A DNA stretch of 64,000 nucleotides, taken from contig NC_057804.1 of NCBI RefSeq assembly GCF_018294505.1, positions 249,606,156 to 249,670,155 on the forward strand, read 5' to 3'. Source of the DNA: Triticum aestivum (lineage: Eukaryota > Streptophyta > Magnoliopsida > Poales > Poaceae). This document shows positions 13,441 to 24,148 of this stretch, piece by piece (the stretch's first letter is position 1; the number at the start of each line of letters is the position of its first letter). The notes under the pieces are model-generated. The model searched no databases and was not told the origin of the DNA. It saw only the letters and a list, made by a program, of their open reading frames with translations. The position numbers were made by a program, and so were the translations under genes.

Positions 13441-15591
13441 CCTCCTGCCTCTCTCGCTCGGTGCACTCCACGGCCGCATTGCATTCGGCCGCGGCCACCG
13501 CCGCCTTCAGGGTCGCCACGTCGTTAGTGGCCCCTGCAATACCCAAGTTATCCTTGTCATTTTTCTTGCAAGCAAATCCTTTTCTGCAACGTACAATTTT
13601 CATAAGGTATTACTCACCTTCTTTTTCCTCGAGCTGCTTCTTGGCATGGCCGAGCTCGTTCTCGGACCGCTCGAGGTTTTCCTTCAACGTATTGACCTCC
13701 GCAGTCAGTGCGGCGGAGGTCAGCAGCACAGCCTGCAATCCCATATTGACATATTTTCATGACTCTTTCGTTTATCTTTCTAAAGATCCTCAGTATGGCT
13801 TTTCTTTCCGAACACCGAACCTAGCATCAGGGGCTACTGTCTATGCGGTACCATTTTACATATATTGAAATTCTTACCTCAAAGCCTGTTAGAAGGCTGC
13901 CGCAGGCTTTGGTCAGCCTGCTCTTGGCGAGCTGAACCTTCTGAATCACCGCACTCATAATAGTGCGGTGTTCCTCTTCGATGGAGGCGCCGTTGAGCGC
14001 CTCCAGCAAATTGTCCGGCACCTCCAGTAGGACGGAGGCAGCCGGCGTCGCGGTCTTGCCCTTCTTACGAAGGGGTCGTCCGCCGGACTCCGGAGCCACT
14101 GTGGCCTCCGGGGCTGAGTCCGGTGCAAAGTCCGGGAGGTTGTCCTGCGACACCTCCGGGGCGTCCTCCTCCTGGTAGGTCCCTTCCTGGGACCCCACCT
14201 CGGCGTCGTCCGTGGCACTGGGGGTGGAGGCAGTCGGAAGGGAATCCATATCCGACGCACCCAAGGACCCGCTCGACGAAACGGGAAGATCATCCTTGGG
14301 CGGACTGCAGGGTTGTATGCGGCATTAGAAAGACATTATGTGGCGAAAATAAATAACCTTGAAGTTATTCGGGAGTTCGGATACTTACGATCTCGCCTTC
14401 CCTCCCCCTGCTGGGGGAGAGGCTTTCTTCTCCTCCTCGCCTTGGTGGGAGGAGTCGGCCTCGGATTCATCATCCGATAGCACCTGAAAACGGGAACTCT
14501 TCTGAGTCCCCGTGGCCTTCTTCTTGGCCTTCTTCTCCAGCACCACGTGGGGTGCCGGAGCCAGCATCCCCGTTAAGCGGGCGTCCGCTGGGTCCTCTGG
14601 CAATGGGGCTGGACAGATAGTCCGTTCGGCCTTCTTCAGCCAGTCCTGTCAAAGGAAAGGGAGTTTAGATCCCGCATAGAGTCAAACTATGGAAAACACA
14701 CGTCCCTTAAAGGAGGAAATCACTTACCTCGTCAGCTGGACACTGCGAGCGGAATCCGCGATCTTCGGTAGCGGATGCGGGAGCTTCGGCGCCCTTGAAC
14801 AGCACCTTCCAGACATCCTCATACGTAGTGTCGAAGAGCCCGCTCAGGGTCTGGTGCTGCGCCGGATCGAACTCCCACATGTTGAAGCCCCGTCGTTGGC
14901 ACGGGAGAATCCGGCGGATGAGCATGATCTAGACTACGTTGACAAGCTTGAGCTTCTTGTCCACCAGCTTCTGGATACAGGCTTGGAGTCCGGCTAGCTC
15001 CTCTGAATTCCCCCAGATCAGGCCACTCTCTTTCCAGGAGGTGAGCCGTGTAGGGATGCCGGATCTGAATTCGGGGACCGCTGCCCAATCGGCGTCATGC
15101 GGCTCGGTGATGTAGAACCACCCCGATTGCCACCCCTTGATGGTTTCCACGAAAGTGCCTTCCAGCCACGTAACGTGGGACATCCTGCCCACCATGGCGC
15201 CTCCGCACTCCGCTTGGCTGCCCTTCACAACCTTCGGCTTGACACTGAAGGTCTTGAGCCACAAGCCAAAGTGGGGCTGGATGCAGAGGAAGGCCTCGCA
15301 CACGATGATAAACGCCGAGATGTTGAGGATGAAATTCGGGGCCAGATCATGGAAATCCAGGCTGTAGTAGAACATGAGCCCCCGGACGAAGGGATGAAGT
15401 GGGAAGCCCAGTCCGTGGAGGAAATGGGGAAGAAACACTACCCTCTCATGGGGCCTGGGGGTGGGGATGAGTTGTCCCTCGTCGGGGAGCCAATGCACGA
15501 TGTCGCTAGACAAGTATCCGGTGTCGCGCAGCTTCTGGATCTGCCCCTCTGTGACGGAGGTGGCCATCCACTTGCCTCTCGCTCCGGACAT
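13436..15591 (-). pseudogene. Antisense gene of Tat-lineage element, 5' part (PF04195-type)
   Basis: The first exon, from the ATG at 15591 to about 14731, encodes a protein of the 'putative gypsy type transposon' kind (PF04195), with landmarks GYLSSDIVHWLPDEGQ, FVRGLMFYYSLDFHDLAPN and GWQSGWFYITEP. One in-frame TAG at about 14929 interrupts it. Later exons are bounded by credible GT/AG sites: about 14648-14390 (basic, KKAKKKATG), 14306-13877 (acidic and Ser/Pro-rich), 13733-13611 and 13535-13436 (coiled coil). The last exon ends in the LARD target site. The gene is antisense to its host element and its start lies about 560 bp inside the 3' LTR. No biochemical function is established. Confidence 0.7.
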
Positions 15592-16148
15592 AGTTGGAGA
15601 AGGTTAAGGTGAGAAGTGCGGACTTGGGCGCTGGAGCACAAGTTCGCAGAGATGGATAAGCCAAGGAGGAAGAAGGCACAGGTAAAAAGGTTGGATCTTT
15701 ATCCCCTTATATGGGCGGACGGAAACACGCGTCCCCACCGGCCTGGTAAAACTTGCTTATCTCCCAAGCGTCACAATTAATGACGCTGTTGGGTTACCCA
15801 CGTCCGTATTGATGGGAATCCCGGAATAAGGGGAACACGATCTCTGCTTCGACAAGACGTGCCAAGGAAACCGCCTCGCTAAAACGCGCTGAGGTGGAAC
15901 AATAAAAACAATTTGAGTAAAGGCTTGGAAGTGGTGTGACGTCACGCCACAGAATACGTCGGCAGATTGATCTTGTGTAATACTATTCTCTCTACGGTGG
16001 TATGTGGAATTTATTTTTGCAGAGCCGGACACTATCCTGGTGTTCACAATCTTTTATAAAATTATTCAGAGGAGGAACCCGCCTTGCAACGCCGAAGACA
16101 ATATGCGCGCCGGACTCGTCGTCATTGAAGCCTGGTTCAGGGGCTACT
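15592..16148. other. Spacer between antisense gene and 3' LTR
   Basis: This 557-bp stretch lies between the antisense gene's ATG and the LTR. It would hold that gene's promoter and 5' leader if the gene is transcribed. A TATA-like ATATAAGGGG is readable on the minus strand at about 15701-15712, roughly 115 bp upstream of the ATG. Confidence 0.4.
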
Positions 16149-16619
16149 GAGGGAGTTCCGGACTAGGGGGTGTCCGGATAGCCGAACTATCATCATCGAC
16201 CGGACTCTAAGACTATGAAGATACAAGATTGAAGACTTCGTCCCGTGTCCGAATGGGACTTTCCTTGGCGTGGAAGGCAAGCTTGGCGATACGGATATGT
16301 AGATCTCCTACTTTTGTAACCGACTCCGTGTAACCCTAGCCCTCTCCGGTGTCTATATAAACCGGATGGCTGTAGTCCATAAGACGAACAACAATCATAC
16401 CATAGGCTAGCCTCTAGGGTTTAGCCTCCTTGATCTCGTGGTAGATCTACTCTTGTAACCCACATCATCAATATTAATCAAGCAGGACGTAGGGTTTTAC
16501 CTCCATCAAGAGGGCCCGAACCTGGGTAAAAACATCGTGTCCCTCGTCTCCTGTTACCATCCGCCTAGACGCACAGTTCGGGACCCCCTACCCGAGATCC
16601 GCCGGTTTTGACACCGACA
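16149..16619 (+). repeat. 3' LTR of Tat-lineage element
   Basis: Begins TGAGGGAGTTCCGGACTAGG directly after a purine-rich GGGGCTAC tract and ends GACACCGACA. It contains a TATA-like CTATATAAACC at about 16353, followed by a leader-like region. This marks the right edge of the element; the neighbouring sequence from 16620 belongs to a different element. Confidence 0.8.
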
Positions 16620-16873
16620 CCAGGTGTCATCACGATGGATCGACACCCGTGGTAACCGACATGGGGAAGGAGAGTGCACCGTGCCTGCATCACCTTCGGC
16701 CCTGCCACCACCGGCATGTGGTGGCTCGATGAAGCGTCGGCCTACGGGCCCCGCTGGTCATGGCTCATCTTTGTTGGCGATGCCAACGAGGCTCCGGATG
16801 GTGGCTCTCCACTCGTCGAGCTTCTCCGCAGCAGGAGGAAAGTCGAGGAGCAGCTGCGCGTGCACCAAAGCTT

Positions 16874-17413
16874 CTACTGGCGTGGGCGGCGCCGAAAGCT
16901 GCATGGACCGTGACGCGCTCCGACTTCTAACCATGTTAGAAGGAGCTCTATCACGGCCTTGTAGCTGTCCGCCATTTTCACCAGCACGTCGGCATGCATG
17001 CTGGCCTCCTTCATCCTACGAAAGATGCGCAGGACTCTTCCCACGGCGGCGTCTAGGGTCACTAGTGTGGCGACGCTGCTCTCGCTCACAACTTGGGAAG
17101 AGCGCATCATGGGCGCCGGTGTAGGTGTCTTGGAGGTTGCCGCGCCACCGATAGGTGGCATGGCGATGCCTTTGGAGGGCCCCACGCCGCCTGCGGGGGT
17201 CCCAGCTCTGTCTTTGGATTTGGCGACATGCGACCTGTCGTCTTGCGCATGAACGACGCCGCTCGCCAAGCTTTGACCGCCAGAGCGATGTGGGTATTCG
17301 TGGGCGGCGCCCCGGGTTTTGTCCGCGACCGCCCCCCTACTTGCCCGCACCGGTATGGGCTGGCCAGCTCCGGATGAACTGATCGCCGTCGTCGTCTGCC
17401 TCTTGGGAGCCAT
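16874..17413 (-). CDS. Gag-like N-terminal ORF of element C, left copy
   Basis: A 179-codon frame starting about 75 bp inside the LTR end, after the primer-binding-like site. It starts MAPKRQTTTAISSSGAG, is basic and low in complexity, then has a more ordered helical stretch (VGRVLRIFRRMKEASMHADVLVKMADSY). Position and a second copy at 22679 support a gag N-terminus. It ends before any zinc knuckle or capsid core, and the element continues to 16620 without pol. Probably not functional. Confidence 0.5.
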   Translation of the reverse strand: MAPKRQTTTAISSSGAGQPIPVRASRGAVADKTRGAAHEYPHRSGGQSLASGVVHAQDDRSHVAKSKDRAGTPAGGVGPSKGIAMPPIGGAATSKTPTPAPMMRSSQVVSESSVATLVTLDAAVGRVLRIFRRMKEASMHADVLVKMADSYKAVIELLLTWLEVGARHGPCSFRRRPRQ

Positions 17414-17461
17414 GGCGACGAAGAACTGCTAGACTAGCTGCTAGACCGGATTCTCAAAACT

Positions 17462-17487
17462 GCACCCCCTACCTAGTGCGCCAAATA
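17462..17487 (-). promoter_or_regulatory. Primer-binding-like site next to left LTR
   Basis: The minus strand reads TTTGGCGCACTAGGTAGGGG next to the LTR end. The same sequence with changes lies at 22730-22753, beside the right LTR. The TGGCGC start is usual for Gypsy primer sites; the exact tRNA was not assigned. Confidence 0.6.
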
Positions 17488-18590
17488 TGTCGGTGGAAAC
17501 GACACCTATGGGATTACTGGAATCCCTACTGCGGTCAGTGGGCGCGAGGTTGTAGAAAGAGCAGGTCTAGGAGCCAGCACACAAATCGTATACCCAGGTT
17601 CGGGCCGTGAGGACGTGTAATACCCTAGTCCTGCTTTGGTGTATATTTGGGTGTTCTTGTGTTCTTGAACTAGCTACAGTGCGTGCGTAGTCCAAAAAAG
17701 CCGAATCCCTCTCCCGTATGCCTCGGCCTCCTTTTATAGGAAAAACAGAATGCCACAGTGGCACACAGGAGGTGGAAAGTGCATGCGGTGGCTGAGTCTA
17801 TCCTCGGGCACCGTCGGAAAAACGCAGTTAATGCGCTGCCGACGTGCCCTTCTTGCTATCGCCACTTCGCCTTACTTCAACACGCGTCCAGGCCAGCGCG
17901 GCGTGTAGAGCCATGTAGGCTGGCAGGCTGCTGAGCTAGCACGGTGGCAGGGTCTTCATGAAGATCTGCATGCCACCACGCAGGTGCTTGCTGAGCTGGT
18001 CTAGGGGTCGCACGTCACCACGTAGGTGCTCGCCTGGCTGGCTGGGCTATCAGCTACATGGGAACGGCAGTGGAGTCTTGGCGGGCGCGGGCCTGAACGC
18101 AGCCCCGCCGATGTCCTCGGCAAGGGTCTTGTCGGGGCCCCGGCAAGGGTCTTGCCGCGGCATCACGATCGTCCCCAGCAAGGATCTTGTTAGAGGTCTC
18201 ATGGATTTCCTCGATGAGGATCTTGTCGAGGACCATCGTCTTCTGGTCCTTATCTGGTCTTGTGTGTTCATGATCTTCACGAAGATCTGTATGCCACTGT
18301 GGAGGTGCATCCCGAGCCTTGGTTCCAATGTGGTTGATGGCGTTGGAACCCTTGGGCTCAAGGATGGCGCGCTCTGCTGGCGTTGGGCAAGTTGCCTCGG
18401 CAAGGGTCTTGCCGGGGGAGCCTACCTCGCCCTCTCTGCTCCTTGTGTCTCTGGTCTTGGTGTTGCCTGATTGTGTTATGGCTTCGGCTTCCCTCCTCTA
18501 CCCTGTTAAGTGTGTCCGTGGGCGTGGCTCTGACTGCCCGTGCACAACTAAAGGGGTAAAAAAGAGAGCTCCTATTTTTGTACACCGACA
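17488..18590 (-). repeat. Element C LTR, left copy
   Basis: A 1,103-bp LTR. On the minus strand it starts TGTCGGTGTACAAAAATAGG and ends GTTTCCACCGACA. It shares the same layout of GC-rich palindromes as the right copy but differs at many positions. Its terminal base on the plus strand is the A of the antisense gene's ATG. Confidence 0.8.
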
Positions 18591-21500
18591 TGAGCATAGG
18601 TGCCAGCGGCTCTACCCCGGCAACAGATGTTGCCGGGGAGGGAACCACTCCTCCTCACCCTGTCACAGGTAAGCCGCCTGCCTCCTGTCTCCTGCCGTCT
18701 TCACCATGTGACTTTCTTTCTTTTTCTTTCTATTTCTCTGTTCTGAGCTTTGACTTTGGTTCTGCCTCATTCTCCTTTTGGGTCTTCAGACCCTCTCTCG
18801 ACGGACCAAATGGACATCGACGCTATCATTGAGGAGACCGCCAAGGATGCCTAAGCTGAGGCCGCTAAACTCACAGTCGAGGAAGCCGCCAAGGCTGCTG
18901 CCGAGGCAACCGTCAGGGCTGCAACCAAGGAGGCCGCCAAGGGGTTTGCCGGGGAAGCCGGCAAGGAAACCAGTGACCATACTGACGGCAACTTTGCCGC
19001 AGGAGCACCTAGTGCTGCACCGGTCCCGGAGCCCTCGATACGTCTCCAATGTATCTATAATTTTGATTGTTCCATGCTATTATATTACCCCTTTTGGATG
19101 TTTATGGGCTTTATTTTACACATTTATATCATTTTTGGGACTAACCTACTAACCAGAGGCCCAACCCATATTGCTGTTTTTTTGCCTATTTCAGTATTTC
19201 GAAGAAAAGGAATATCAAACGGAGTCCAAACGGAATGAAACCTTCGGGAGCATGATTTTTGGGACGAACGTGATCCGGAGAGCTTGGAGTGCAAGTCAAG
19301 AAGCTTCCGAGGACCCCACGAGATAGGGGGCCGTGCCCCCCCCCCCTGTAGTGCGCGCCACCCTGTCTCGTGGGCTCCTCGGGCGGCCATCGATGTACTT
19401 CTTCCTCCTATATATACCTACGTACCCCAAAAACATCCAGGAGCACCACGAAACACAATTTCCACCGCCGTAACCTTCTGTATCCGCGAGATCCCATCTT
19501 GGAGCCTTCGCCGGCACTCTGCCGGAGGGGGAATCGACCACGGAGGGCCTCTACATCAACATCCTTACCCCTCCGATGAGTTGTGAGTAGTTTACCACAG
19601 ACCTACGGGTCCATAGTTATTAGCTAGATGGCTTCTTCTCTCTTTTTGGATGTCAATACAATGTTCTCCCCCTCTCTTGTGGAGATCTATTCAATGTAAA
19701 CTCTTTTTGCGGTGTGTTTGTCGAGATCCGATGAATTGTGGGTTTATGATCAAGTTTATCTATGAATAATATTTGAATCTTCTTTGAATTCTTTTATGTA
19801 TGATTGAGTTATCTTTTGAAGTCTCTTCGAATTATCAGTTTGGTTTGGCCTACTAGATTGGTCTTTCTTGCCAGGGGAGAAGTGCTTAGATTTGGGTTCA
19901 ATCTTGCAGTGTCCTTACCCAGTGACAGAAAGGGTTGCAAGGCACGTATTGTATTGTTGCCATCGAGGATAACAAGATGGGGTTTATATCATATTGCTTG
20001 AGTTTATCCCTCTACATCATGTCATCTTGCTTAATGCGTTATTCTGTTCTTACGAACTTAATACTCTAGATGCAGGCAGGAGTCGGTCAATGTGTGGAGT
20101 AATAGTAGTAGATGCAGGCAGGAGTCGGTCTACTTGTTATGGACGTGATGCCTATATGCATGATCATGCCTAGATAATCTCATAACTATGCGCTTTTCTA
20201 TCAATTGCTCGACAGTAATTTGTTCACCCACCGTAATACTTATGCTATCTTGAGAGAAGCCACTAGTGAAACCTATGGCCCCCGGGTCTATCTATTATCA
20301 TATTTGCTTTCAATCCACTTTTATTTGCATCTGTACTTTTTGCATCTATATTACAAAATACCAAAAATATATTTATCTTATCTTACTATCTTTATTAGAT
20401 CTCACTTTCGCAAATGGTTGTGAAGGCATGGACAACCCCCTTATTGCGTTGGTTGCAATTTCTCAGAGTGTTTGTGTAGGTGCGTGGGACTTTTGAGGAG
20501 CCTCCTACTGGATTGATACCTTGGTTCTCAAAACCGAGGGAAATACTTATGCTACACTTGCTGCATCACCCTCTCCTCTTCGAGGAAAACCAACTCAAGC
20601 TCAAGACGTAGCAGCCCTCAGCTGCCGGGGAGAAAGTGGTCGATGACTAACCCTCATCCTCTACAGCCCCCACTCCAAGCAAATACTTTAAGGTGGGCAA
20701 TGATCTGTTCGTCAGCATCCAAGGGATGGCAAGCATTGGGGTGCCAACCAAAGGGGAGGTGTCTGACGACGAGATCCTCGCCGCTGGCGGGCTCCAAGTA
20801 GTCGACGAGCCGAGCGCCAGCAGCAGCGGTTCCAAACAAGACCAGCTCCTCCAGGACATGAGCACCAATTTCCAGAAGCTTCAGGCGCTCTACCACGCCC
20901 GTAAGGATAACGAGGACTCCGGGATGGCGGTCATGGACAAGGCGGAAGCAGATTTCCAAGAGCGTGTCGCTCAAATGCAAACCTGGTTCACCGAGGCCTA
21001 GCAAGATCTGAAGGTCGCCCAGGATCAGTTGAGTGAGCGCTGGCAAGAGCTCCTCCTAAAGTAGGCTGACATCGAGAAGGCCCAAGAGGTGGCTACTACG
21101 CAGGCCCCCAAGGAGGAAGCTGACTAGAGGTAGCGCCAAGTTCTGCTTGACACTCAAGAAGAAGACCTGGTTGCCCATATAGGGGCACTTGACGCCAAGC
21201 TTCATGGCAAGGACGAAGAGGTCGAAAAGCTTGTCACGTAGCGGACCCAGGAGCTGAAGTAGGACCACAAAAACAGACCTGATGCTCTGGCCTGGGACCA
21301 TGCCGGCAAGTTAAAGGAGGCCGTCGACGGTGCTGAGGCCGCAGAGGCTGCCAAGAATGAGCTGGCCGGCAAGGTGGAGAAACTGGAGCTGGAGCTAGAG
21401 GAGCTGAAGAAGGAGGTCTTGACGCTGAAGAACAAGAGTGACATGACGGTCTGCACCTTGCCGGATTTGCAGGTCACCATCTCCGACATGACTAAGCTGG

Positions 21501-22055
21501 TCACCGAGGCCAATGACTCCATTGCCAATCTGAAGCTGAAGCTGAACACCTTGGAGGAGACGCTCATGGAGACCAGGGCCCGTGAAAAGGCCCTGGTCAA
21601 GGACCTCGCGGGTGAGAAACAGCTACTCCAGAGTGCCACCGCCACCCACAATGACTTTGTTGATGGCACGAAGCTCTGGACCAACCGCCTCATTGACATT
21701 GCGGATAGGCTCACCATGCAGCTGTCTATCATGGGCATGTCGAACTTCAGGTTCTCCCAGGAAGTGTATGTGAGCCAAAGCGCCAGGCTGATTCTTCAAG
21801 GGCGTCCTCGACGCCCTGGTGCTACTCCACTCCAGTCGAACTACTCATCTGGCCAACGAGGCCCGGAAGCTTTATCGGGGTGCCCTTCTCAAGGTGCTCA
21901 CCAAGGTGGTGTACTGGAACCCCATCGTCGACTTCGCCAACGTGCTTGAGAGCTTGCCAGAGGATGCAGACCTCAAGGCGCTTGAAGAGCGTATCGAGCC
22001 CATAATCAGCTGCGTTGACGGAGTCAAGAGGTTGGAAGGCCAGCGCAGGGATTAG
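18590..22055 (+). pseudogene. Antisense coiled-coil gene of element C, interrupted
   Basis: This gene is antisense to its host element. Exon 1 is 18590-18668; a 121-bp GT-AG intron (18669-18789) leads in frame to exon 2. Exon 2 is Ala/Glu/Lys-rich (repeated EAAKAAAEA) and is cut by a solo LTR at 19036-20613; the frame resumes after 20618. The long distal part (20690-21780) is predicted coiled coil (KLELELEELKKEV), followed by a helical tail (LALLHSS-like to RLEGQ) ending at 22055. Eight in-frame stops are visible (six TAG, two TAA, no TGA) plus one frameshift near 21795. Similar proteins are common in wheat repeats; the function is unknown. Confidence 0.65.
19036..20613 (+). mobile_element. 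Athila-type solo LTR (WHAM/Sabrina-like)
   Basis: A 1,578-bp solo LTR inserted in the antisense gene. It starts CGATACGTCTCC (expected TGATACG, first base mutated) and ends GACGTAGCA, flanked by TSD GCCCT at 19031-19035 and 20614-20618. It contains TATA-like CTATATATACC at about 19409. Only one LTR and no internal domain remain, as expected after LTR-LTR recombination. Confidence 0.88.
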
Positions 22056-22466
22056 CCACTTCATTTCTCATTGCCGCTGCGAATTCATACCCAAGACAAT
22101 TTCATCTTAAGTTAGGACCACGGCAATCACTTGTGTAGTATAACTTGTTATGCTTTGAACTGAACGCATGTTATTTTCCTGTTTGATCTCTCTTTGTATG
22201 TACTACATCCTACACTTAGTTGGATAAGCTTGCCAGCGCATGCACCCTTGGCGCGAGCGCTTTGAGGAACGGATCCTTAGCAGCCTGTTGGGGGTGTCAC
22301 TGCCGGCAAGACACATTGCCATTCTTAGTGCAGCCACCTGAGCTGTTGAGTGGATATGAAACAGAACAAGGGCACTACCAATAGTGGCAGGGTTCCTTCG
22401 CATGCAGGTTTTCCATACAAGAACTGAAACCATTCAAGGAAAATATCCTTACAATAAGAAAACCAC
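22056..22466. other. Element C internal spacer
   Basis: About 410 bp between the end of the antisense gene and the truncated gag-like frame, where pol would be expected. No domain can be recognised, so pol appears deleted. Confidence 0.5.
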
Positions 22467-22679
22467 TCAAGGTTTGGCGTGACTTAGCTTTTCGTTGTTG
22501 CGCGGATCGTCATTGCGACTATAGATGACACTGCTCGCCTGGCTACTCATGCCAGAATGATGGGGATGGTCTTGATCTCCTCCGCCACCAGCGTCTGCCA
22601 CATCGCTCGTTCGTGCTGGGACGGGCGGACCAGCTCCAGATGAACCGATCGCCATGATCGTCTTCTTCTTCGGAGCCAT
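22467..22679 (-). pseudogene. Gag-like N-terminal ORF of element C, right copy, truncated
   Basis: A 70-codon frame starting MAPKKKTIMAIGSSGAG, homologous to the ORF at 16874-17413 and placed identically relative to its LTR. It stops early. The sequence then passes into about 400 bp of non-coding DNA and the end of the antisense gene. Confidence 0.5.
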
Positions 22680-22729
22680 GGTGATGAAGAAACTAACACA
22701 CTAACTACTAGACTAGATTTTCACAACTT

Positions 22730-22753
22730 CACCCCCTACCTGGTGCGTAAAGA
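22730..22753 (-). promoter_or_regulatory. Primer-binding-like site next to right LTR, decayed
   Basis: The minus strand reads TTACGCACCAGGTAGGGGG. It aligns to the site at 17462-17487 but the TGGCGC start is mutated. Confidence 0.5.
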
Positions 22754-23851
22754 TGTCGGGGAAACGACACCTCTGGGATCACGAGGATCCCTTCTACGGT
22801 TGGTGGGGGGAGAGTTGCACAAAGAGCAGGTCTAGTGATCAGCATGAGGGGTTTTTACCCAGGTTCGGGCTATTGAGCAGCGTAAAACCCTAGTCCTGCT
22901 TTTGGGTGTATATTTTGTGTTCTTGAGTTCTTAGACTAGCTGCTATGCATGCCCAGTCCAAAAAGTCTGAATCTTTCTCCTGTACGCATCGGGCCTCCTT
23001 TTATATGCCAAACGGGTCGCCATAGTGGCACACAGGAGGTGTAAAGTAGCTACAGTGCCCAAGCTTATCGCTGACATTGTAGGAAAAACGCATTTAATGC
23101 GCTGCTTACGTGCCCTCCACTTTATCAGGGATGGTAATAGAACTTGTCCCGTTCATCTCTGTGTCACCCCATTTCGACATGCGTCCATGCTGACGAGGCA
23201 TGAAGCGCCAGGCTGGCTGGCTAGCCACTATGGCGGTGCGATGGCAGGACCTTCACAAAGATCTGCGTGCCACTTCGCAGGTGCTTGCTTTGTTGGCCTA
23301 TAATCTGCATGCCGCCATGCAGGCGTCTGTCTAGTTGGCAAGCTAGCTAGTTGTCGTGCTAGAACGGCCGTGCGGTGGTGAAACCTTGTTGGGTGCGAGC
23401 CTGGCTGTGGCCCTGCAATTGTCCCCGACAAGGGTCTTGCCGGGGCCTCGCAGTCGTCCCCGGCAAGGGCTTTCCGGGGGTCTTCGTCCATGTAGACCTG
23501 CAGGCCATTAGTCTTCACAAAGATCTGCATGATACTATGTGCGCGCCCCCGAGTCTTGGCCTTGACGTTGCCAATGATGTCAGAGCTCTCAGCCTCAAGG
23601 GTGACGACCTTGCTGGTGCTTCACGAGCTGCCCCGGCAAGGAGCTTGCCGGGGCTATGCAAGCCACCCTGGCAAGGATGTTGCCGGGGAAAGTCTAGCTT
23701 GTCTTCTGCTCTCTGTTTAGTGGCTTGAATGCTATCTTGGTAGCCTTCTATCTGTCTTCTACTGCCCTGCCAAGCCTTGCCGCAAGTGTGGCTACTACTG
23801 CCCGTGCATAAGTAAGGGGTACAGAAGAGCCCAAACTTATGTACACCAACA
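22754..23851 (-). repeat. Element C LTR, right copy (5')
   Basis: A 1,098-bp LTR. On the minus strand it starts TGTTGGTGTACATAAGT and ends GTTTCCCCGACA. It contains several imperfect palindromes of the form CCCCGGCAAGG..CTTGCCGGGG. Confidence 0.8.
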
Positions 23852-24148
23852 CATGTACCTTCGTAATGAATAGCTCATAGTGCCACCAATTGGATATAAC
23901 GGTTTGGAAGAAAACATGCTCATAATGTTTAACCATTTGGACTTTTTGTGCAATTCCACTAAAATCGAGCATCCATGTTTGCACAGATATTGGAAGTGTG
24001 ATAGACTCACAAATATAAGAATTCCAATTTCTGAATGGGAAAAGGTAGCAAGACTGTTTCTAACCACCCGTTTGAAGGAATAAATAAGGCAACAACGACC
24101 GATGTCAGGAAGGCATACATAGTATTTTCTGAAAGATTGAACCATTCC

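Larger units (their letters stand above)
1..16619 (+). mobile_element. Tat-lineage Gypsy LTR retrotransposon, 3' portion (Fatima-like)
   Basis: This is the 3' part of a Gypsy-type retrotransposon on the plus strand; its gag-pol and 5' LTR lie left of the window. The right end shows a purine-rich tract followed by a 471-bp LTR (16149-16619) with TG and CA ends. Between the missing pol and the LTR lies a gene in antisense orientation coding a 'putative gypsy type transposon' protein (PF04195 type). Extra antisense genes between pol and the 3' LTR are established for Tat-lineage elements such as maize Grande. The LTR start and end match what I remember of wheat Fatima, but that family name is unchecked. 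A complete LARD (1091-13435) interrupts the element. Confidence 0.75.
16620..23851 (-). mobile_element. Pol-less Tat-like Gypsy element C with tandem LTR structure
   Basis: The minus-strand order from right to left is: LTR (22754-23851), primer-binding-like site, gag-like start (22679), an antisense coiled-coil gene (plus strand), a second LTR (17488-18590), then again a primer-binding-like site and a gag-like start (17413) up to the junction at 16620. No protease, RT or integrase is present. The second LTR is followed by another internal domain, so this is an LTR-internal-LTR-internal product, most simply from unequal recombination or from nesting. The Tat-lineage element is probably inserted at 16620. 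The LTRs are clearly diverged, so the element is old. Its family is not identified. Confidence 0.65.

Noticed and set aside
18116..18160. GC-rich palindromes as transcription terminators
   Set aside because: Intrinsic terminators are a bacterial feature; these are repeated motifs within retrotransposon LTRs.
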